Positions 51,686-60,832 are shown, counted from the first letter of the stretch. The stretch: DNA of 64,000 nucleotides from Enterococcus montenegrensis (GCF_029983095.1 NZ_CP120467.1:186001-250000); one strand, 5' to 3'. The notes: generated from the sequence alone by a model not told the origin. Program-made: numbers and translations.

Positions 51686-53337
51686 TGAAGGTAATTATTG
51701 TAGGGGGAGTTGCTGGTGGTATGTCAGCAGCAACAAGACTTCGCCGCTTGGATGAAACAGCAGAAATTATTATTTTGGAAAAAGGCCCCTTTGTGTCTTT
51801 TGCCAACTGTGGCCTGCCCTATTATGTTTCAGGTGAAATAACAGAAAAAGAGGCGTTGCTTGTGCAAACGCCCGAAAGTCTGAAAGCCCGCTTTAATCTG
51901 GATGTTCGCCCATTTAATGAAGCAATAGCAGTCGATGCCGTAAAAAAAGAAGTAACAATTCAAAATCAAAATGAAATCTATCGTGAAAATTATGACGTTT
52001 TAGTTTTATCGCCGGGGGCAAAACCCTTTATCCCACCAATTACAGGACTAAAGGAGGCAAAAAATACATTCACACTCCGCAATGTACCAGATTTGGACAA
52101 AATTATGCAGGCGTTAACACCTGAAGTAAAACGGGCAACGGTTATTGGTGCGGGTTTTATCGGTTTGGAGATGGCGGAAAATCTACAAAAAGCCGGATTA
52201 GCAGTGACAATTGTGGAAAAGGCACCACATGTTTTGCCACCATTCGATCAAGAGATGGCAAGTTTTATTCAAAAAGAATTGGTGGAAAATGGGGTTAAAG
52301 TGATTACAGGTCAATCAGCAGTAGCATTCCAACAAGCCGGAGAAAAAATTATTCTTGAAGATGGCAGTAGTTTGACAACTGACATCACAATTTTATCTGT
52401 GGGGGTTCAACCAGATACGACGCTGGCTAAAGAAGCCGGCATTCAATTAGGTATGAAAGGCGGCATTATTGTTGATGAAAATTATCAAACGAATTTAGCG
52501 GGAATTTTTGCAGTGGGAGACGCCGTTGTGACAAAACAACAAATCACCCACGCAGATACGTTAATTTCGTTGGCCTCACCGGCTAATCGGCAAGGGCGCC
52601 AAGTTGCCGATGTAATTTTTGGTTTGCCTCGCAAAAATAAAGGAAGTATTGGAACCGCAATTGTCCGCGTCTTTCATTTAAGTGCGGCAGCAACTGGACT
52701 TAGTGAAACAGGCGCCCTACAAGCAGGATTAGATTATGAGGTTATTCATATTAGCGGGAAAGATCATGCCGGCTATTATCCTGATGCGACTGAATTAACT
52801 TTGAAATTAATTTTTAATCCTAAAACGGGCGCTATTTACGGGGCTCAAGGTGTGGGAGCCAAAGGTGTCGACAAACGCATCGATATTTTGGCGACGGCAA
52901 TTAAAGGCGGGCAGACTATTTTTGACTTACCAGAATTAGAGTTCACCTATGCGCCACCTTTTGGCTCGGCCAAAGATCCAGTCAACATGTTGGGTTATAG
53001 CGCTTTGAACATCGTAGAAGGCTTCAGTCAAAATATTCAATGGCATGAACTTACTGAGGAAATGAAAAAAGGCAAGCTATTATTAGATGTCCGGAATAAA
53101 GCAGAATTAACTAAAAATGGAAAGTTTTCACAAGCTGTGAATATTCCTTTAGATACATTACGGGATAATTTAGCACAACTGGATAAAGAAAAAGCCTACA
53201 TTGTAACGTGTCACAGTGGGTTACGCAGCTATATCGCCGAGCGAATTTTAAAGCAAAATGGCTTTGATGTGGTAAATTTAGATGGCGCTTTTGCTTTGTA
53301 TAAAATGGTCAAACCAGAGGAGATTGAATATGAATAA
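51685..53337 (+). CDS. CoA-disulfide reductase with C-terminal rhodanese domain (CoADR-RHD)
   Basis: A 550-residue FAD enzyme: GGVAGG, redox Cys in SFANCGLPYYVSG, GAGFIGLEMAE and FAVGDAVV, then a rhodanese domain from about 465 with intact active loop CHSGLRS. The fusion reduces CoA persulfides or polysulfides with NAD(P)H. It is coupled to both neighbours by overlaps. The paralogue at 32395 lacks the rhodanese Cys. Confidence 0.9.
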   Translation: MKVIIVGGVAGGMSAATRLRRLDETAEIIILEKGPFVSFANCGLPYYVSGEITEKEALLVQTPESLKARFNLDVRPFNEAIAVDAVKKEVTIQNQNEIYRENYDVLVLSPGAKPFIPPITGLKEAKNTFTLRNVPDLDKIMQALTPEVKRATVIGAGFIGLEMAENLQKAGLAVTIVEKAPHVLPPFDQEMASFIQKELVENGVKVITGQSAVAFQQAGEKIILEDGSSLTTDITILSVGVQPDTTLAKEAGIQLGMKGGIIVDENYQTNLAGIFAVGDAVVTKQQITHADTLISLASPANRQGRQVADVIFGLPRKNKGSIGTAIVRVFHLSAAATGLSETGALQAGLDYEVIHISGKDHAGYYPDATELTLKLIFNPKTGAIYGAQGVGAKGVDKRIDILATAIKGGQTIFDLPELEFTYAPPFGSAKDPVNMLGYSALNIVEGFSQNIQWHELTEEMKKGKLLLDVRNKAELTKNGKFSQAVNIPLDTLRDNLAQLDKEKAYIVTCHSGLRSYIAERILKQNGFDVVNLDGAFALYKMVKPEEIEYE

Positions 53338-53632
53338 AACAATTACAAATGATGAATTTGCTAAATTATGGCAAGATGTAGCCCTTGTGGATGTGCGAGA
53401 AGACGATGAATTTGTTGCCGGACATATTCCTGGCGCCCAAAATATTCCGTTAAGCCAATTAGAAAGCCGCTTTAAAGAATTAGACAAAGACACCCATTAT
53501 TATGTTATCTGTCATTCTGGCAGACGTTCGGGACTAGCATGCGATTTTTTAAGTCAAAAAGGCTATCATGTGACGAATGTTTTAGGCGGAATGGTGGAAT
53601 GGAGAGGGGAAATAACCGATGGCCACATGTGA
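53330..53632 (+). CDS. Rhodanese-like sulfurtransferase
   Basis: A 100-residue rhodanese with LVDVREDDEFVAGHIPGAQNIPL and active loop CHSGRRS. ATG 53330 has GAGGAG upstream and overlaps the CoADR stop by eight bases; the reading frame extends further upstream but without a suitable site. Confidence 0.9.
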   Translation: MNKTITNDEFAKLWQDVALVDVREDDEFVAGHIPGAQNIPLSQLESRFKELDKDTHYYVICHSGRRSGLACDFLSQKGYHVTNVLGGMVEWRGEITDGHM

Positions 53633-53879
53633 TAAAAACATATTAAATCGTTTAAAGCGCACGGAAGGTCAAATTCGCGGCATTCAAAAGATGATTGAAG
53701 ATGAAAAAGAATGTGTGGATGTGATTACCCAATTAAGTGCTGTCCGTTCTAGTATTGACCGCGTCATGGGCATTATCGTGGCAGAAAACCTAAAAAATTG
53801 TTTGGAAAACCCAACAACGAATGCAACAATTCAGCAACAAAAAATTGATCAGGCCATTCAAATGATTATTAAAAAATAG
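53619..53879 (+). CDS. cstR: CstR-like persulfide-sensing repressor (CsoR/RcnR family)
   Basis: An 86-residue DUF156 protein with RLKRTEGQIRGIQKMI, Cys in KECVDVITQLSAVRSSIDRVMG and Cys in ENLKNCLENP. The His of the copper-sensing C-H-C set is not visible at the expected place (ENLKNC), fitting CstR, which senses persulfides through two Cys. It overlaps the rhodanese gene by 14 bp and would bind the two operators upstream of the operon. Confidence 0.85.
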   Translation: MATCDKNILNRLKRTEGQIRGIQKMIEDEKECVDVITQLSAVRSSIDRVMGIIVAENLKNCLENPTTNATIQQQKIDQAIQMIIKK

Positions 53880-53880
53880 A

Positions 53881-53953
53881 AAAAAGGGACGAACCTACCG
53901 CTGTATGAAGATTGCCTTCAATAAATACAGCTTGTAGGTTCGTCGCTTTTTAA
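53881..53953 (+). terminator. Long intrinsic terminator of the cstR operon
   Basis: AAAAAGGGACGAACCTAC and GCTGTAT pair with ATACAGC and GTAGGTTCGTC-CTTTTT in one long interrupted stem. Confidence 0.88.
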
Positions 53954-54011
53954 ATGAGCTTTTAGAAATACTAGGTCCCACTAGGCCTGACTATAAAAGT
54001 ACGAAGAAAAC

Positions 54012-54060
54012 CTTTCGAGTGGTCTAGTTTTTAAAACTTTCCGAGCGTTCTAGTTTTAAA
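54012..54060. repeat. Short tandem duplication
   Basis: Two units of about 24 bp, CCTTTCGAGTGGTCTAGTTT and CTTTCCGAGCGTTCTAGTTT, lie side by side just after the monooxygenase gene. No function is evident. Confidence 0.5.
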
Positions 54061-54067
54061 TCTTTTC

Positions 54068-55090
54068 TTAACGCCAGCCTAATTCTGGGGCCACATCTTT
54101 AATGATTGTTTCCAAAATATGCATGTTATATTCAACGCCTAGCGTATTTGGAATTGTGATTAGGACAGTATCGGCTTCTTTGATTGCTTCGTCTTCAGCT
54201 AATTCTTTTACTAATTTGTCTGGTTCACCAGCAAATGTCCGACCAAAAATGGTTGGATTGCGGTGGTAAGCCAAATAGCCAACGGAGTCTTGTTGCGGTT
54301 GTCCGTCTTGGCCGAATAATTGACGATCCAAGTCCGTTGTAATTGGTTGGATTGAGCGAGTAACGAGGGTACGTGGTTCAAAATCGTGACCAGCTTCTTT
54401 CCAAGCTTGTTTAAATGCACGTAATTGATTAGCTTGTTGTACATGGAAAGGCTCGTTACTTTCATAATTTACCAAAGTAGAAGATTGCAAGTTCATTCCG
54501 TGTTTCGCTGCCCAAATCGCAGTTTCTTTTGAACCAGCACCCCACCAAATACGTTGACGCAAACCTTCTGAATAAGGTTCAATCCGCAATTTACCAGGTC
54601 CTTGTGGGAACATCGGTTGAGGATTTGGTTCGGCAAAATAATTGCCCTCTAATAAATCAAGAAATTCTAATGTCCGTTCCCGCGTAATTTCTTTAATTTC
54701 ATCTTCGCTATAGTCATAGCCAAAATATTTCCAACCATCTAAAACTTGTTCTGGTGAACCACGGCCCACGCCAAGTTGCACGCGTCCTTGGGTAATAATA
54801 TCTGTTAAGCCAGCATTTTCAGCCATCATATACGGATTTTCATACCGCATATCAATTAGACCGGTTCCAATTTCAATCTTGCTTGTTTTAGCACCAATTG
54901 CTGAAAGAAGTGGAAATGGTGAACCAATTTGAGGTGCAAAGTGATGAACGCGATAGTATGCACCGTCAATGCCGATTTTTTCGGCTTCAACAGCTAATTC
55001 AATCGATTGCAAATAAGCATCTTTAGCGGTCTTAACCAATGACCCCCGGTCCATCCAATGACCAAAACTCAAAAAACCAATTTTTTTCAT
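54068..55090 (-). CDS. LLM class flavin-dependent oxidoreductase (luciferase-like monooxygenase)
   Basis: A 340-residue TIM-barrel enzyme with FGHWMDRGS, YYRVHHFAPQIGSPFPLLSAIGAKTSKIEIGTGLIDMRYENPYMMAE and GRVQLGVGRGSPEQ. The family uses reduced flavin and oxygen; the substrate is unknown. Start ATG has AAGGAGG upstream. It converges on the cstR terminator. Confidence 0.87.
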   Translation of the reverse strand: MKKIGFLSFGHWMDRGSLVKTAKDAYLQSIELAVEAEKIGIDGAYYRVHHFAPQIGSPFPLLSAIGAKTSKIEIGTGLIDMRYENPYMMAENAGLTDIITQGRVQLGVGRGSPEQVLDGWKYFGYDYSEDEIKEITRERTLEFLDLLEGNYFAEPNPQPMFPQGPGKLRIEPYSEGLRQRIWWGAGSKETAIWAAKHGMNLQSSTLVNYESNEPFHVQQANQLRAFKQAWKEAGHDFEPRTLVTRSIQPITTDLDRQLFGQDGQPQQDSVGYLAYHRNPTIFGRTFAGEPDKLVKELAEDEAIKEADTVLITIPNTLGVEYNMHILETIIKDVAPELGWR

Positions 55091-55326
55091 GATGGATATC
55101 CTCCTTTATTTCTTTTATCAGCATAACCTTGCTGATAAATTACCATGAGTTTACTACGATTTTTTTTAAAAGACGAATAATTGTGCCGGAAAGAAAAATA
55201 CTGCGAATATTGATCGAATTTCATATTTATTTTTTTAGAAAATGCAACATTGAGTGTAGTAATGTTTACGCAAAAAATAGTTTTTCCAATCAATCTTTTT
55301 TTTATCTTTGTCGGAAAGATTTGATT

Positions 55327-55350
55327 GGGGACTATAGCGCAATAGTCCCC
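55327..55350. other. Perfect GC-rich hairpin in the 55.1-55.6 kb gap
   Basis: GGGGACTAT and ATAGTCCCC pair around AGCGCA. No T tract follows directly. Between it and 55624 only a second weak hairpin (GTAAAAC 55553 with GTTTTAC 55575) in the leader of the next gene is seen. Confidence 0.45.
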
Positions 55351-55624
55351 GATATATTTTGCGAGTTTAAATAAATGCAGGAATTAAAGCGATGCTTTTT
55401 ATAAAATTATCATTTTTTTTTGTAAATCTATGAATTTTTGAAAAAAGGAGGGCCTGTTTTTTTTATTTTATTGATTTATTTTATTAATTTTGAGAAATGG
55501 GTTTCAAGAATTTTTATATACTAAAAATGTGGCCTAAAAAAATTAGGTGTAGGTAAAACTGGCTTAGGTCGTTGGTTTTACTAAATAAACAGACGGAATA
55601 TAAAAAGGAAGAGGGGGAACGAAC

Positions 55625-55885
55625 ATGTTTGGTAAGAAGAAAAAGGATGATTTGCTGGCTGAATTGGAGGAATTAGGATTTCAGAGTGACGGTGATGACG
55701 AAGTGGTTTCAGAATTAGAAGCAAAGAATACTGCACTCAGCAAAGAAATAGAAGCGTTGAAAGTAAAAAACGAAATAATAGAAAAAGAAAAGTTGACTTT
55801 AACAAATGAAAAAGAAAAATTACAAACTACTATTGAGAATATGGAGAACGAGTTAGCTTCTGTTCAGGCAATCCCAGCTGATTAG
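55625..55885 (+). CDS. Small coiled-coil protein upstream of WxL cluster
   Basis: An 86-residue charged protein starting MFGKKKKDDLLAELEELGF. Residues 30-80 form a clear heptad coiled coil (LEAKNTALSKEIEALKVKNEIIEKEK onward). There is no signal peptide or membrane segment. A strong GAGGGGG site precedes ATG. Its stop lies inside the beginning of the broken WxL gene, so it may be a native small protein or the N-terminus of a fused and later broken gene. Not recognised. Confidence 0.6.
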   Translation: MFGKKKKDDLLAELEELGFQSDGDDEVVSELEAKNTALSKEIEALKVKNEIIEKEKLTLTNEKEKLQTTIENMENELASVQAIPAD

Positions 55886-56836
55886 CGATGATGTTCCCCC
55901 AACTGGAACAGGCAAGCCAACACTAGTACCACTTGATAAGCCAGAATATATTACGGAAGCAGATTTAAAAACCTTCTTATCAGAGTACAGCGATAATGTT
56001 TCGGCTAACGAAGATATTACGGCTGCCTTAGTTGATCCTGATGGTATTGCAGATTTAGTTGCAACAGTTGGCGAGAAAACGATACAGATTACTTTAACAG
56101 ATGAAGCGGAGAATACAAGTGAGCCAATTGATGTTCCAATTCATGTCGTTAAAGGAGAAGTGAGCGGTGATGTCGCAATAACAGGATAGCAGATCCAGAA
56201 AATCCAACCATACCGATAAAACCGGAAAATCCTATTCCACCTAATTCCAATCCCTTGCGTTTAGATTATGTTCCAAGTTTAAATTTTGCAACGCAAAAAA
56301 GTGATGGAAAAGATCAAATGTATGCCGCAAATGCCATGATGTTTGAAGATGAGACGACACCTCGGGCGCAATTCATTCAAGTGACTGACAGAAGGGGAAC
56401 AAATTCTGGTTGGACTGTAAGCGTGAGACAAGAAAAGCAATTTGCAACAGATGAAAAAGTTGAATTGGATGGTGCGATGCTTTCTTTTGATTACTCTTGG
56501 GCAAATGGCTCTGATGAAAGTCGAACGCCAATTGTAAAAAAAGACATTATTGAAATGAAAATTGGTGAGACACAAGAAATAGCGAACGCTAAAAAAGGTA
56601 CGGGGGATGGAACTTGGTTTATCTCGTTTGGCGCTTCCCAGCATAACTCAGCTGGTGTGGCGAATACTTTGGAGCCAAGAAGAGATAGCAACAACCAGGT
56701 GACTATTGATACTAGATATAATAAACCGTTATTTTTTAACTCCGCTGTTCAATTATCGGTACCTGGACGAACCGAAAAAGTTATAGGTAAGCCTTACAAA
56801 ACGGAACTGACTTGGATTTTATCTGAGTTACCATAA
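55857..56836 (+). pseudogene. Broken WxL-domain surface protein gene
   Basis: Two segments in different frames make one WxL protein remnant. The first (55857-56189) reads VPPTGTGKPTLVPLDKPEYI, an Ig-like stretch with IQITLTDEAEN, ending VKGEVSGDVAITG then TAG. The second, in a shifted frame from about 56189, starts ADPENPTIPIKPENPIPPN and holds a complete C-terminal WxL domain (LRLDYVPSLNF, QVTDRRGTNSGWTVSV, LTWILSELP). No signal peptide or start is present, so the 5' part is lost and there is at least one frameshift. An independent start at 56255 (TTG) would give a protein without export signal. Confidence 0.75.
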
Positions 56837-56855
56837 AAAATTGGAGGAAAAGAAG

Positions 56856-57605
56856 ATGAAAAACATTACAAAATTAACTACAGCAGCATTATTGGGAACA
56901 ATGGCATTAGGCGTGGTAGCTCCAGCAGCACATGCAGCAACAGATGTAGTCGGGAAAGGACATATTGAATTTAAACAAGAGAAACCGGAAAATCCAGATC
57001 CAACACCAGGGGGGGAAGATGGTCCAGAAATTACGGAACCAACACCTAATCCAGATCCCAACCCATTGAAAATCGTTTCTGTAACAGAAATGGATTTTGA
57101 TATCAATGAAGTACCAGTGGGAAATGCTGAACAAACTTATGGAGCATTACCATTTGAAGCGACTCCTGCAGATGGAAGTGAAAAATTTAATACAGCGCAC
57201 TTTGTTCGATATATGGATGTTCGTGCCGATGGTCCTGAAAATCATCATACAGTTAGTGCACAGTTGACAAAACAATTTACGCACACAAATGATACCAGCA
57301 CACTTGAATCAGCAACATTAAAGTATAAAAATATTACTTTAGAGGCAGGAAATGGTACGGCTGATGTGAATGCACCAGTTAGTGCAGTTGTAGCGCCTGA
57401 AGCGGTAGTTGAAGAGGACAAGCAAACTCCAGTGATTTCAAATACTGAAACTGGTAAAGGCCGGGGTGTCTTCGATATTATTTTTGATAAAAAGGATGAC
57501 TACACTACGTATGATGGCGTCACATTAGTTGTACCAGCAGCGGTTAATATGCTAACAGGAGTCTATACTGGTGAAGTTACGTGGACAATTGCTGACGCAC
57601 GATAA
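56856..57605 (+). CDS. WxL-domain cell surface protein
   Basis: A 249-residue exported protein with signal MKNITKLTTAALLGTMALGV, cleaved near AHAA. A Pro/Glu-rich linker (ENPDPTPGGEDG) follows, then a WxL-like domain from about 75 (ISVTEMDFDINEVPVG) with the end motif GEVTWTIADAR. The first WxL element has no Trp: the region reads MDVRADGPENHHTVSAQLTKQF. WxL proteins bind peptidoglycan non-covalently. ATG 56856 has GGAGG upstream. It precedes its likely membrane partner. Confidence 0.83.
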   Translation: MKNITKLTTAALLGTMALGVVAPAAHAATDVVGKGHIEFKQEKPENPDPTPGGEDGPEITEPTPNPDPNPLKIVSVTEMDFDINEVPVGNAEQTYGALPFEATPADGSEKFNTAHFVRYMDVRADGPENHHTVSAQLTKQFTHTNDTSTLESATLKYKNITLEAGNGTADVNAPVSAVVAPEAVVEEDKQTPVISNTETGKGRGVFDIIFDKKDDYTTYDGVTLVVPAAVNMLTGVYTGEVTWTIADAR

Positions 57606-57695
57606 TTAAGAAACATAGTTTGATCTATCAGGCGACTGCTTTGTGTGGTCAGTATGAAAGCAGTCGTCTGATTAATGACTAAAGGGGTGTGTACC

Positions 57696-58787
57696 ATGAA
57701 TAAAAAGGCCTGGGTGGGAATAATCTTAGTCTACATAATGGGATTATTTCTTGGAAATACAATAGTTAGCTATGCTGCTGATAGTGCTGAGGCTCAAGGT
57801 GGTTTTTCATATGAGGTTGTTCGACCGGAAAATCAAATTGATAAAGGTGTCGGCTACTTTGATCTGAAAATGGAGCCGGAACAAAAACAGACTGTCAAAA
57901 TAAAACTGCATAATACTGGAGATAAAGAAATTACTATTTTAGTGGGTGCCTATGGAGGAAAGACTAATAGTAGTGGTGTAATCGAGTACAGCAACAATGC
58001 TATTGAAAATGACAAGTCGTTGAAGTATCCTTTTGAATCCGTCGTAAAAGTACCCAAAGAAGTTAAGTTAGCTGCAAATTCTTCACAAGATTTAAATATT
58101 GACATTACTATGCCAAAATCTGAATTTGATGGTTACATTGCTGGAGGTATTTTACTACAGGAAAAAGATGCAGAAGGTACAAAATCACAAAGTCAACAAG
58201 GGATGGTTGTTAACAAGTTTGCCTATCTAACTGGGATGCTATTGAGTGAAAAAAATCCAAATACAAATAAAGAAGAAATGAAATTAAATCGCGTTTATGC
58301 GACGTCAAAAAATCATCGTAATGTAATTAGTATAAATTATTCAAATATCCAGCCGATTTTTGTAGATGATATGACAACAGATGTTCAAATCATGAAGGGA
58401 GATTCAAATGAAGTCGTATATGACGCTAAAAAATCACAAATGCGGATGGCGCCAAATACGATGATTGATTTTCCTGTTAGCTTGGAAGGCTCGGAGATGA
58501 TACCTGGAGATTATCGTGCTAAAATATTAGTAACGACAGAAAAAGGCGGACGCTGGGAGTGGGAACAAAAATTTACCATTACTGATGAAGAAGCAGATAA
58601 ATATAATGCACGGGATTTGACTTTGGTTCAAGATCCAGGCCTTAATTGGCGACTGATAGCAATGATTGTCGGTGGTTTACTAGTATTACTACTTATCATC
58701 TATTTCATTGTTCGCAAAATTAACAAAGAACGTGAAAAGAAGAAATTAATCGAGCGAAAGCTAGCTGCAAAAAATAAAAAAAGATAG
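57696..58787 (+). CDS. DUF916/DUF3324 WxL-interacting membrane protein
   Basis: A 363-residue protein with signal peptide, DUF916 (FSYEVVRPENQIDKGVGYFDLKMEPEQKQTVKIKLHN) and DUF3324 (KNHRNVISINYSNIQPIFVDDM) domains, then one C-terminal helix (WRLIAMIVGGLLVLLLIIYFIV) and a basic tail. This family anchors WxL proteins and binds peptidoglycan. ATG 57696 is chosen because AAAGGGG is at suitable distance. It lies 90 bp after the WxL gene. Confidence 0.87.
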   Translation: MNKKAWVGIILVYIMGLFLGNTIVSYAADSAEAQGGFSYEVVRPENQIDKGVGYFDLKMEPEQKQTVKIKLHNTGDKEITILVGAYGGKTNSSGVIEYSNNAIENDKSLKYPFESVVKVPKEVKLAANSSQDLNIDITMPKSEFDGYIAGGILLQEKDAEGTKSQSQQGMVVNKFAYLTGMLLSEKNPNTNKEEMKLNRVYATSKNHRNVISINYSNIQPIFVDDMTTDVQIMKGDSNEVVYDAKKSQMRMAPNTMIDFPVSLEGSEMIPGDYRAKILVTTEKGGRWEWEQKFTITDEEADKYNARDLTLVQDPGLNWRLIAMIVGGLLVLLLIIYFIVRKINKEREKKKLIERKLAAKNKKR

Positions 58788-58799
58788 GAGCGAGGAGTG

Positions 58800-59459
58800 A
58801 TGGAACTACTAGACTGGCTTTTTATAATCCTCCTCTCCCTTGCAATTTTTGCAATTATCTTTATGTTTATTTCGATTGCTGCTTGGGTAACCAACCAGCA
58901 GAAATTAAATAAAGTCAGCGCAATGAAGCCCAGCAAAAAACAACGTCGGGCTTGGTTGCGCTATTGCGTTGATTTGATGGATAAGGTAAGTAAAAATCGA
59001 AATAATGTGATTTTTGCTGTGATTTTTTCAATAGTATTCGCAGGTGGAAGCTATTATATCCGCTATTACCAATCCACAAGTTTAACGGCAACTGATTCTG
59101 AAAATGTTGTTCAAGGCTACTTCATTGTTCAAGAATTGGAAAAACAGTTAAAAGAACTATCAACCACCAGTAACGAAAAAAAAGCGCAAAGCACAATCTA
59201 CGATTTATCTTCTCGTTTAGTTAGTTATGGTTCGAATGTTCCGGAACCTCGTTTAGGAAAAGATGAAAAATTGGTATTGAAACAGTTGTATACACGAATG
59301 AAGCAGTTGGGTATCAATTTAGCCGGACTTTCCATCAAACAGCTAAAAAATAAGGAAGTTAATTCCGGCTATTTAAACGACATTAAGCGAACGCAAGCTG
59401 CTCAAGAACAAGTTTTTAATCACTTTAAAGTAGATAAATCAGCCCTCCAACAAGAATAG
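58800..59459 (+). CDS. Two-helix membrane protein of the WxL cluster, unknown
   Basis: A 219-residue protein. Helices at about 5-31 and 62-85 frame a basic loop (KPSKKQRRAWLRY), and the long C-terminal part, probably outside, is helical with KELSTTSNEKKAQSTIYDLSSRL. I do not recognise a family. It lies between the WxL-interacting protein and signal peptidases, within 12 and 10 bp, so it belongs to the cluster. Start ATG has GGAG eight bases upstream. Confidence 0.7.
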   Translation: MELLDWLFIILLSLAIFAIIFMFISIAAWVTNQQKLNKVSAMKPSKKQRRAWLRYCVDLMDKVSKNRNNVIFAVIFSIVFAGGSYYIRYYQSTSLTATDSENVVQGYFIVQELEKQLKELSTTSNEKKAQSTIYDLSSRLVSYGSNVPEPRLGKDEKLVLKQLYTRMKQLGINLAGLSIKQLKNKEVNSGYLNDIKRTQAAQEQVFNHFKVDKSALQQE

Positions 59460-59469
59460 GAGGGAACTG

Positions 59470-60075
59470 ATGAAAAAAAGATTAAATCAACAACAATTAC
59501 AACTACTTGCACAAAGCATCCGGAAAAAAAGGCGCAGGCGCTACCTTCAAGATTTATTTGTTACCTTTGGAATTTTTGTTACAGTGGTTATGGGAGTATT
59601 CTTTATTTTTTTTCAAATACAGACAGTGAATGACTTCAGCATGTTGCCAAATTTGCAAGCGGGAGACAGGTTGATCTTAGGAAAGTATAAGGAGATTGAG
59701 CGGTTTGATATCGTTGCTTTTCAAATTCCAGGAAGAAAACAACAATCGATTCGACGTGTTATTGGTTTACCAGGAGAAGAACTTCGCTATCATGAAGATA
59801 TTTTATACGTAGGTACGCGGGAAATACCCGAACGCTTTTTAAGTGATGATTTAGTTGCAGCAAAAGATAAAGCGTATCAGCTGACACCAGATTTTACTAC
59901 CAGTGATATTAGAGGTGTAAAGAATCAACGAATTCCCGCTGATTATTATTTAGTTTTGGCGGATAATCGTAGTTTTGGTGTTGATAGTCGGGATTACGGA
60001 TTAGTACCAAAGGAAAATATTCTTGGTGTTGGCGTAGCAATATTTTTACCAGTTTCCCGTATGACGCAATTGTAG
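59470..60075 (+). CDS. Signal peptidase I homologue with Arg at catalytic Lys position
   Basis: A 201-residue type I signal peptidase homologue. One N-terminal helix (about 28-50), then the Ser motif FSMLPNLQAGDRLIL, QQSIRRVIGLPGEE and LADNRSFGVDSRDYG. The general-base Lys of the consensus KRVIG motif is Arg (IRRVIG). Ser is kept. It could be inactive, weak or a regulatory partner of the next enzyme, as in the SpsA/SpsB pair of staphylococci. AGGAGGG precedes ATG. Confidence 0.82.
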   Translation: MKKRLNQQQLQLLAQSIRKKRRRRYLQDLFVTFGIFVTVVMGVFFIFFQIQTVNDFSMLPNLQAGDRLILGKYKEIERFDIVAFQIPGRKQQSIRRVIGLPGEELRYHEDILYVGTREIPERFLSDDLVAAKDKAYQLTPDFTTSDIRGVKNQRIPADYYLVLADNRSFGVDSRDYGLVPKENILGVGVAIFLPVSRMTQL

Positions 60076-60087
60076 GAGTTGAAAGTT

Positions 60088-60759
60088 ATGACAGAAAAAA
60101 AACAAGAAAACCCTCGAATTGTGTCGCAAGTGGCTTCAAAAAAAAAGATGCGAAAAAAATTGACCTCAGAGCAAATAGAGCTAATTTTGCAGCGTCGGCG
60201 AAAAGAACAAATACGAAAATACTGGGATCTATTCTTACTGTTAATGACAATAGTAGTGTGTGTTCTTTTCTTAATAAATGTTAAAGCGCATCAAATTGTT
60301 GGTGAGTCTATGATTCCAACGCTTCATAATGGAGACCGAATTTTAATAAAAAAAACACAAGAAGTCCAACGCTATGACATTGTGACGTTTACACCAGACG
60401 GCAATGACTCACAAGGCAAGACTTATATTAAGCGTGTGATTGGTGTTCCAGGTGATAAATTTGTTATTCAGGGCTCAACTTTGTATTTATTTAACCAAAA
60501 AAATATTGATACAGAGTACGATGCTCTTCGATATTCAGTTAACTTGCCGGATAGTACGCAGATTTTTGAATTAGATAAAAAACTTGCTGACAATTTACGG
60601 AATCAGACACAGATTCCTAAAAATGCTTATTTTGTATTGGGGGATAATCGCAAAAACTCTGAAGATAGCCGTATTATTGGATTTGTACAAAAAAACGCAA
60701 TCGAAGGAGTTATGAAATTACGTTTTTATCCATTCGATAAAATTGGCTGGGTACAATGA
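60088..60759 (+). CDS. lepB: Signal peptidase I
   Basis: A 223-residue type I signal peptidase with a cytoplasmic basic tail, one helix (about 50-70), Ser motif GESMIPTLHNGDRILI, Lys motif YIKRVIGVPGD and LGDNRKNSEDSR. All catalytic residues are present. ATG 60088 has AGGAG nine bases upstream. It is the last gene of the WxL cluster and may process its exported proteins. Confidence 0.87.
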   Translation: MTEKKQENPRIVSQVASKKKMRKKLTSEQIELILQRRRKEQIRKYWDLFLLLMTIVVCVLFLINVKAHQIVGESMIPTLHNGDRILIKKTQEVQRYDIVTFTPDGNDSQGKTYIKRVIGVPGDKFVIQGSTLYLFNQKNIDTEYDALRYSVNLPDSTQIFELDKKLADNLRNQTQIPKNAYFVLGDNRKNSEDSRIIGFVQKNAIEGVMKLRFYPFDKIGWVQ

Positions 60760-60800
60760 ACAATATTTTAATAGTACGATAATTTAAAATACAGAACTTT

Positions 60801-60832
60801 TAAGACTAGGCTAATGGGCTTAGTCTTTTTTT
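60801..60832 (+). terminator. Intrinsic terminator of the WxL cluster
   Basis: AAGACTA-GC pairs with GC-TAGTCTT, followed by T7. Confidence 0.83.

Noticed and set aside
55087..55374. ORFs on both strands upstream of the monooxygenase
   Set aside because: AT-driven open frames with Phe/Lys/Ile-rich products, no ribosome binding site and overlap with each other.
55625..60759. Prophage or mobile island around the WxL cluster
   Set aside because: No integrase, transposase, att-like repeats or tRNA; the decay seen is limited to one surface gene.
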